Below are positions 14,891 through 21,734 of a stretch of DNA of 21,734 nt, piece after piece. A program made the position numbers and the translations under genes. The stretch covers positions 1 to 21,734 of the forward strand of contig RXOD01004477.1 of NCBI GenBank assembly GCA_005223375.1, in the 5' to 3' direction. The first letter of the stretch is position 1; every line of letters starts with the position of its first letter. Below the pieces are notes generated by a model, which worked only from the letters and a program-made list of their open reading frames with translations, had not been told where the DNA came from and searched no databases. The stretch is from Amoebophrya sp. AT5.2. Taxonomy: Eukaryota > Sar > Dinophyceae > Syndiniales > Amoebophryaceae.

Positions 14891-17466
14891 ATGGTTGATC
14901 GATCTACGCTGGTAGCGATGCGGGAGGGGACACCTCTGCTTGCGTCGGTTCTTGGGGGAACGTTAGAAGTGCACGTCTTCACGCTATCCGAAGACCAAAG
15001 ACGAGTTTACTGCGTCGCGAAAGACGACATCGTCGACGAGGATACGGACTTGTGCCCGGAGGCTCTCGCGATCAAGTTCAAGGGAGTCCAGGTACAGCCT
15101 CAACCTACTTAGCTCAAATCCTCCGCATACTGATTCATTTTCATTGTAAGGAAGCGACCGGACCACCAGCATCCCCGCGAGGGTTGATTATAAAAGTTAA
15201 GATTAAAAAGTTGGAACAACTACAACACAATATCCCTATCCGTGCAGCACTACGACTACGCCTACCCCTACGCTGGCGCTGCTAGATCAACAGCATCGGG
15301 TTCTACTCTTCATGTTTGTAGGCACGCAAATAAAAATTTTATCTTCCGTCCGCTGGTACTACTGTTGCTTCACTTGTACAGATCCGCGAGATTGCGGAGG
15401 TGACGGGCGATCGTCCCAAGAGCTTCACGCCGGATGATGCTAGCAGCGGTAGAAGTCCGGGCGATGTGGAGATGTCGAGCAGTCGGTCGCGCTCGCGGTC
15501 ACCGCGGTACGGGACACCAGGCTGCACCGTGTACAGCATCTCGGTAAAGCTCAAGCGCGGTAGCGACATCAAGCTCGTGTGCGCCACGCCAGTGGACTTC
15601 TTCACGTGGTACGACGGACTCATGTACCTCGTCACGAAGGCAAAGCAGGTGCGAAGGCGGCCACTTTTCCATCCCGTTTTCATTTTATTTAAGAGTTGTA
15701 CCTAGCTAGTCCTAGGTAGGTTTGGTTTTTCCCCTTGCAACTGATAGCACGACCGCCAAGGCCAACAACTGCCCGACGACAACACTTTGTTCTTCAGGAA
15801 GAGCGCGAGCGTGAGGATGCTGCATCTTCGCTCGATCTGCCGGTTTTTCTGCAGCAAAGGCTGTCGACGTCTCCAGGGCCGCGGCTATCGTCCCTTTCCC
15901 CGGGTCCCCGTGCCAGATTATCTGCATCGCCAGCCGCTGCCGCGAGCCCATTCCAGCATTCCGGATCCGGTTTCTTTATTAAAAAGACTGACCGCATCGA
16001 GAGCATGGCAGACACGATTCGGCGCGAAAACCTTGAGATGCAGCAGGAGCTCAAGCAGAAGGAAGCGCTGCTGTCGCGGCTGGCTTCGCTGCGACAGGGT
16101 TCGGCCAGACGGACGCACGATCGCACCTACGACAAGAGCCTGTACGAGGATGATGCGGAAGTAGAGGATGACAACGATGACTACGAGTGCGAAGTCGATG
16201 ACGGCCAAGGGCGAGGCGCGGCTGCGGCTCTCGCAGATGAAGGGGAACAGTCCGACTCATCCAGCAACGACCCCAGCACCGACGAGGATATTGCGAAGCG
16301 GTTCCACTACGACTACACGCTCCCGACATCGACATCACTTGGAGAAGCTCCTGCGCGCTCTGTGATCTCGACGCTAGCGGGACCACCAGCACAGGCCACT
16401 GCTGCGTCGCAGTTGTCTACCATGATGGCCACTGCCAGAGGAGCGGCTCGCCCCAGCACGGCTCCGTCGTCCCGCACCGGGCTGCTGTTCGCGGACAGGA
16501 ACGGCGTTCGGTACTCCACTGCAGGGGACGAAGGCACTATGAGGAGCCGTGGCCACCTACGGGCCGAGAGCGACGGGGAACTCGGCCTCGCCGCGGGGCG
16601 GCTTGCCGAGCCCGCGGACCCGGTTCCCGAGCAGGACGGGCAAAGCAGCGGCGCGGCCGCGACGTTTGCGTCGTCGTCGAGCACGTCGACCAGCGAAGAG
16701 GAAGAGGACGAAGCCCTGCCAACGGACGGAACGCTGCAGCGACTGATGGCCGAGGACTTCGCGTACAGGGGTGATGAAGAGGAAGCGTCGAGCCAGGAGT
16801 ACGATGAAGCAGATGAGCAGCTGAGGGCGGAGCTGGTAGATGAGCTGCTGGAGCAGTACGGGTACGGGCTGCGGGGCTCGGAGAAAGAGGACGAAGACTG
16901 GTTTTTCCTGCGCCGTGGGGCTGGGGCGGGAGCGCAAGAGGCGGAGCGCAGGGGCGGCACGGAAGAAGACTACGGGGTTGATTTGCCGGACTCGGACGAA
17001 GAGGACGAGGAAGGAGGCGCAGTCTTCCCGCCGCCGGAAGAAGAAAAGGCCGGAGGTGGCGAGGACCTGGAATATGTGTATGGGGAACACACTCCGGGGA
17101 GGTAGCTGCTACCCTTGCCTTCCATCGTAAATTAAGTGTGTTTTCTGTTGTTCCACGACCACTAGCCTCCGTTCTTCTGAGTACGAGCACGATGTCGATT
17201 TCTGCAGTCTCGCGTTGAAATCGCTCCGACTTTCCATGCCACCCGACAGATGGTCCTTCAAGGCGCGGCCTGCAGCAGCTAGCAAGGGGAAAGCAGCAAT
17301 CTCCTACGCCGCCGGGATGAAGGTCGCTGCTGAGCAAGATGCCAGGTCAGCAACAAAGAGCACCGCTGCACCCGGAAGCTGTGAGGAAGAGGCAGACTTG
17401 GAGTCGCCAGCGCCACCGTACCGATCTAGATCTTTTCCGCCGGCGAGGGCGATAGCAATATTATAG
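14891..17466 (+). CDS. PH-like domain protein with Ser-rich and acidic tail; four exons
   Basis: Exons 14891-15091, 15382-15648, 15798-17101 and 17208-17466 join in phase to 676 residues. Introns of 290, 149 and 106 bases all run GT to AG. Exons 1 and 2 together give a pleckstrin-homology-like fold: TPLLASVLGGTLEVHVFTLS, an IKFKGVQ/IREIAEVTG strand pair across the first junction, CTVYSISVKLKRGSDIKLVC, and the closing helix VDFFTWYDGLMYLV with the usual Trp. This order is that of phospholipase-C-type PH domains, which bind phosphoinositides or proteins at membranes; binding here is inferred. Then come an Arg/Ser stretch, a coiled coil (RRENLEMQQELKQKEALLSR), and long Ser/Ala and Glu/Asp regions. 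If the last intron is not removed, the protein ends at 17105 with 591 residues. No enzyme domain is seen. Confidence 0.65.
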
Positions 17467-17626
17467 CAGTAGTTTGTTTCAGATTCACATTCAGTTTGTT
17501 CGTTTGTTTTGTTCTTCTGCTGGTGTATCTTTCGCGATTTTAAATTTAAGATGTTTGTGTTTCCCATCATGATGGATCATCATGTAAGTTAGTAAGTACT
17601 TGATTTCACACTGCAGGTGCACCGAA

Positions 17627-18350
17627 ATGACCATCACGCAGCCCCTTGGATCGCCCTTTCCGCACGTTTACGACTCGGAAAAAGAGTCCGTGTTTGTCAA
17701 CTATGAGAAAAAGGCAGGACCTTTCGGAAACTGCAAAGTGCCGCCGCGAAGTACTCGTGATCTTTTCGAAGTTTTTTTTCCAGCGTTTCTTTGCGAAACG
17801 GAAACGGTTTGAATTTCTAAAAAAGCTGTGTTTAGGAAGCATGGAACACTAGCAGCTAGCGAACAGGGATAGAAGCAAGTAGAGCTCGAGGAGGATCGTC
17901 TCGACGACCACTGTACCAATCGAGATCGACTTGAACTTCACAGGCACCACAAGCCCGCGTCTGCCGACTTCGTCCTTAATCGAAAGCAGCTCGTATGATC
18001 TTGACGCCGCCGACCAACCCGTGCGTAATCTTTTTTCCTCATCAACAGGACTTACGGAAAGTGGCACCAAGTACACCCCTACGGCCTCAACATATCAAAA
18101 ACGCGAAATCGCGGAAGAAGACTGTAGTACCACACCCGTCCTCGCCACGGATAACGAGGACGACGCCCGCGTGAGTGAGAGGCTGATGACGCTCATCTCA
18201 TCAGTCGGCGCAGCCGGCACGCGAGTGGAGTCGTCGAAGGTCTTGTTGCAGAAAGAGCTGCGCGCGCTTGCAGAGCGCAAGCGCCTAACGCGCGAGTGCG
18301 CATACGAGCGTGATGCACTCGGGCTGCAAGACTCCCTGACTTTGTATTGA
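17627..18350 (+). CDS. Small hypothetical protein with C-terminal coiled coil; two exons
   Basis: Exon 1 is 17627-17750 from an ATG (MTITQPLGSPFPHVYDSEKE). The intron is 17751-17943, GTACTC to TTCACAG. Exon 2 is 17944-18350 and ends in TGA. Exon 1 leaves one base and exon 2 supplies two, making a Ser codon, so the total is 531 bases and 176 residues. The N-terminus is mixed and aromatic (VFVNYEKKAGPFGNCKVPPR). The middle is Ser/Thr-rich. The end is a charged helix, probably coiled coil (SSKVLLQKELRALAERKRLT). No known domain is seen. It begins 160 bases after the preceding gene, so its promoter must be compact, or exon 1 could belong to that gene. The splice is inferred from phase and site quality only. 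Confidence 0.45.
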
Positions 18351-19253
18351 AGAAAGCAAAGTACTACGGAAGGCAAACCATTATCATTTGATGACTTTGA
18401 AGATCTTCCGGCGTATTTGAGCAGGAGCCCCGGACTGCATCGAAAACATCAGCAACAAGATCGCATACATGATAAGTAGTTAGAAGAACTACAGCGGAAT
18501 CATTTTATTTCGACACTCGGTTCCTGAGCCTGTGCTCTTTGTAGAAACCGAAGTACAATACTAGTATCGTATCCAAATTCCTGCTTGAACATGATTGCGT
18601 TTTCGATGCAACCCTAGCGCGAGCAGCCGCAAGTGGTGCATCGCGAGAAGTACTATGACGCTCGAATTCTGATGAGAGCAGCCATGTCCTCGTTGTCCTC
18701 AAGACATTTGGGTCTGCTCCCAAGCCTCATTCAAGTTAAACGGGATGCCTGTCGAGACAGCATTCGTTGGTTCGCATTTCACAATCACTTTGCTAACGCT
18801 GGTGCCAGGTCGATTCGATTATGTCACAGTCTCGAGGATTCTTCAGTCGACTGTTTGACGACGAATTCGTTTTCGTGATCATGGGTCGGTTGGATCATGC
18901 TCGTCGTCAGATCATCACTTCTCGGCGGGGTCCACCTCAAACTGTGTTTCATTGGAAGGATTTTCGTCGTCCTCGTCGTCGTGGCGCGGGCTTGGAAGTG
19001 TTGGCGATGAAACTCGTTTGCCGGTCGCGATAGATCCTCGTGCACGTCGTGGGAGCGGGACAGATCGAGATCGGACCCGCCAGTTCGTCGGGGACCACGT
19101 GGGTGGTGGGTGTTCCTCGCTGTAGGAGGTCCGCTGGCTTTAATATCGCGCTTGGCATCGATCATAAGGTTACCCCCTGCAGCTCCACGACAATGAATGC
19201 TTGATAAAATTAATAGTTTTTGTCGCATCACCAACTCCGATTTGACTAGCACC
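18351..19253. other. Interval without a firm gene
   Basis: 903 bases. An acidic-looking frame from about 18384 to the TAG near 18480 (SFDDFEDLPAYLSRSPG) could be a terminal exon of the preceding gene, but I found no convincing acceptor before it. A + strand frame at 18633-18878 could be an internal exon, since it is followed by CCAG/GTCGAT, but has no visible partner. The - strand ORF of 226 residues at 18824-19504 is mainly the shadow of the next gene's first exon. The last 200 bases are probably that gene's 5' region. Confidence 0.4.
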
Positions 19254-20481
19254 ATGGATCCAGCGCCACAGCCAGACACGGAGGCCGCTGGTGCCGCTCC
19301 GCCTGCTGCGGACCCGGCACCGGATGCGAGCGGAAAGGGGTCGAAAAAGGGAAAAGGTCTCGGGAAAAAGCGCGGCTCAGCATCACAGGACCAGCAGGAT
19401 GCCGCATCAACTACGACTGAAGGCGCGACGCAGGAGCAGCCCCCGAAGAAAGGGATTACGAAGAAAGGTCCAGCTGCAGCGCCTGTGTTAGACCTCGCGG
19501 GCACGATTGAAAAACTTGAGGAAGCGGTGCTGATTTATTTCGGATGTTCCTTCACATCATTCACAACTTGCCTTCCTCGCTCCCTGTGTTTGTGTTTTCG
19601 CTCCTCATTTTCATGTCGCTTTATTTGCTTCGTTCGCTGTTTGGCGCGTAACTAATGTATGAAAATTTTTCATCCTGGGTCAGTCGCAGACATTGGTATA
19701 CTATTGCATGACCACTTTCTTCCAGTTTTCCGGCAAGTTTGCTTCCGTGTCCGACGCCGACCAGCTCCAGCACGAGCTCCGTGTGCAGAAGCTGCTTGTC
19801 CAGGAGTCCGCCACCAAGCTGCAGGAGGATCTCGACGAGCAGAAGGAGGCGCTGGCCGCGCAGAGGGATCTTTTGCAGACGGAGTCCGCTCAGTTGGTCG
19901 AGGATTCCGCCTCAAAGCTCCAGCAAGAAATCGAAGCGCAGAAGAAGGCTCTCGCCGAGCAGCGTGCGGTACTGAGCGCGCAGTCCGCAAAAGTGGATGC
20001 CATCGAGCAGCACGAGTCCCGGGAGGAGCACTGGCGGCGTCGGATCCGCGATTTGCAGGGCAGGTTGGATACGGTGGTCGAGAGGGTACACCACGAGGCG
20101 GGAGACGCGTACATGCAGAAAGTGTTGGAAGGCAAGTTGGAGGACCACCGCCGGTTCTACGAATTTATGGAGGAGACGGTGCCAAAAATCGTACTGCTGT
20201 CCAGGATGGACATGAAGCTGGGAAAGATGGATGCATCAGCAGAGGCGGAAGCCGTAGCCGAAGCCAGCGGCAGGGGCCAAGTGCAAGCTAGGGCGAGTAC
20301 AAGAGCGAGTAAAGGCGGTGCAGTCGCCGGGACGCGGGAAAGCGCGGCGGAACGCTGGAAACGAAGCTCTGCGTCAGTTGTGCGCGAGAGACAATCCAGG
20401 GGTGCCACCTCTTCTAGCACCAGCTACAACTACCCTCCCTTGGTGACGAGCAGAAGCTGCATGCATCTCCATCCTGTCTAA
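19254..20481 (+). CDS. Coiled-coil protein; exons 1 and 2
   Basis: Exon 1 is 19254-19526 (91 codons): an Ala/Pro/Lys-rich, disordered and basic N-terminus ending TIEKLEEA. The intron 19527-19725 runs from GTGCTG to a CTTTCTTCCAG acceptor. Exon 2 starts at 19726 in phase (FSGKFASVSDADQL). Residues from about 100 to 215 form a long coiled coil (QHELRVQKLLVQESATKLQE, QQEIEAQKKALAEQRAVLSA). A helical segment with Phe, Tyr and Met follows (EDHRRFYEFMEETVPKIVLL), then an Ala/Glu and basic Ser-rich tail. With the stop at 20479-20481 the protein is 342 residues. Alternatively a GT at 20402 joins in phase to 20637 and the next segment becomes part of the same protein. The length and regularity of the coiled coil suggest a structural or cytoskeletal role, but no family is recognised. 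Confidence 0.6.
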
Positions 20482-20636
20482 AATCATTTTCGATCGTCAT
20501 CATTCTTTTCTTGTTCTTCGCATCCGTGATAGATAGATTGAATTTGAAACAGAGAAGGAGATGATCTTCGATAAACGCGAATGCTCGATGCACTTGATGT
20601 TGATCTTGAACTCCATTTCTCTTTACTGCTCTGCAG

Positions 20637-21734
20637 CCCCTGCCCCTGCTTCTCCCGAGGACGAAAGCGCCTTTCTGTCTCAGCAGGACGCCCGAGAATT
20701 CGCTCGCCAGGATCGGCGTCGGCGCGTTTCCAGTGTCGAGCCCTACGGCTTCGGCTCGAGCAGTGCCCGGCCCGGCTGGAAGGAGCTAGCCACGCACGAG
20801 CGCTTCGCGTTGAAGGAGTGGAAGCCGTCAAAAACCACCCCGGAAACGCGGTACGTCCGGCCCACGCAGCGGGCGTTCCACACCCACGTGCTGGACAAGA
20901 CGACCGAGGCTATCTCGGCGTACGAGCGGACGATGCGTGAGGAGAAGGCGCAGCGGGAGAGCGAGAGGCTTGCGAAATTTGCCATGTTGCCGCGCCGTGC
21001 CCAGCTCGAGCAGCTGGCGTGGGAAGAGGAGCGGCTACGGCGGCACGAGGACCGCCTGGCGCTGATCCACGGCAGCAAGGCAAAGGCTGGCGCGCAGTCG
21101 CGGGAGGGAAGCCCGGTCAGCGACCAGGATAAAAATGCAAGAACAACAAGCGCGTCAAGAAGCGGTAGCCCGTCACCCGATGGAGGGGCGTCTGGCTCTG
21201 GCTCGGCGGATCCCAGGGAGAGGCAAATAACGTCTGCGCGGAGCCGTCTCGAGAAGTACAGGCAGATCGCGGAACGACCGGCTGAGGCCAACAAGAGCCC
21301 GAAACTGCGGCAGAAACAGGGAAACCTGCGCCATCAACATGCGGAGAGGCTGGCAGCGCCGTCGGGTCAAGCGCACTTCGACGTGTTCAATCAACGGTAC
21401 GTACACAAGGGCTCGCCGTCAGCATCAGCCGCGGAACTGGGGGCAGAAAAAAGGGAGAAAAATGTACTGCTACGGAAGCCAAGTTTGTCTTTGTTGGTCC
21501 TCCGGCATTATGATCGAGATCGAACAATCGTGCTGCTGCCTGCTGGCGCTCTCTGTCTAACAGCACCATATTTAACCCTTCCACGCGGCTAGATAGAATG
21601 ACGACCGCCTGCTTTTGAACTTCCAACCCTTTTCACCGCTACAAAAACAGCTTCGGCGCGCTTCGTTTAAGCCTACGCACGAGATTCGCAGTCACTACGC
21701 GGACGCCCGTATCGTCCACGCGACTAGCAAGAGC
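20637..21734 (+). CDS. Helical, Arg/Glu-rich protein segment; internal and partial 3' exons
   Basis: A strong acceptor tract ends CTCTGCAG at 20636. From 20637 the frame reads SPEDESAFLSQQDAREFARQ, then a globular-looking part with PYGFGSSSARPGWKEL, RYVRPTQRAFHTHVLDKTTE, and a long charged helix (SERLAKFAMLPRRAQLEQLA). Ser/Gly-rich linkers and AHFDVFNQRY follow. A donor at 21401 (or 21397) and an acceptor ending at 21650 lead to a last piece, ASFKPTHEIRSHYADARIV, open to the window's right edge; only the 21401 donor keeps that frame. The exon needs one base from upstream, which the GT at 20402 of the preceding gene provides, so both may be one gene of at least 599 residues. An independent start at 20561 is possible but would read through the acceptor tract. 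The function is unknown. Confidence 0.55.

Noticed and set aside
15086..15381. GTACAG at both ends of the first intron of the PH-like gene as the footprint of an intron-generating transposon
   Set aside because: Six bases that overlap the splice consensus can arise by chance. The other inferred introns here have no matching end repeats, and no inverted repeats were seen inside.
16313..17337. Long - strand frames opposite the PH-like gene's acidic exon
   Set aside because: Runs of Ser, Pro and Arg are what GAA/GAG/GAC-rich codons give on the other strand. The + frame continues the spliced gene.
18019..18049. A 28-31-base mini-intron, GTGCGT to CAACAG, within the small two-exon gene
   Set aside because: Removing it shifts into a frame that is less protein-like and soon stops, while the unspliced frame continues into the coiled coil.
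1..21734. CRISPR arrays, tRNA or rRNA genes, or bacterial-type operons
   Set aside because: No repeat-spacer pattern, cloverleaf or rRNA core sequence was seen by eye. The host genes are spliced.

Overview
This window is nuclear DNA of a eukaryote, most likely a unicellular one. Several reading frames can only be completed across short introns of about 100-310 bases that begin GT and end in a pyrimidine tract plus AG. The predicted host proteins are rich in acidic, Ser, Gln/His and coiled-coil tracts. There are no bacterial operons, no Shine-Dalgarno pattern and no rRNA or tRNA that I can recognise. I cannot place the species: an alveolate or another alga-like protist is a guess, not a result.

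Layout. 1-571: the 3' end of an acidic host gene. 572-2343: gene-poor. 2344-4422: a two-exon host gene. 4906-13989: a 9.08-kb retroelement. 13990-14890: intergenic. 14891-17466: a four-exon gene with a PH-like domain. 17627-18350: a small two-exon gene. 18351-19253: little that can be called. 19254 to the right edge: one or two coiled-coil genes with at least three exons.

The retroelement is the centre of interest. It encodes a tyrosine recombinase, a Gag-like protein with a Cys/His finger, and a reverse transcriptase fused to RNase H. It encodes no DDE integrase and has no ordinary LTRs. This places it in the DIRS order (DIRS/PAT/Ngaro/kangaroo-type). Its ends are split direct repeats: A1 (4906-4987), B1+A2 fused (5159-5589) and B2 (13638-13989). 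A1 equals A2 over 82 bases, and B1 matches B2 at 351 of 352 bases. Two things are unusual. The fused B1A2 block lies upstream of all the genes rather than downstream. The gene order is recombinase, Gag, RT-RNase H, unknown ORF, with the recombinase first; both follow if the common DIRS order is circularly permuted. The outer edges share only ATA, with no target duplication. The inferred empty site resembles the B-A junction at 13 of 19 positions, as expected if a circular DNA was integrated by the recombinase.

Between the element's genes are several structures the ORFs do not explain: a long-range stem (9264-9562) that includes the Gag stop codon; three mini-hairpins with UNCG tetraloops (13527-13592); a poly(A)-signal-like motif followed by a splice-acceptor-like tract before Gag; and spaced GCTTGK motifs around the recombination core. 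The final ORF (377 aa) has no function I can name.
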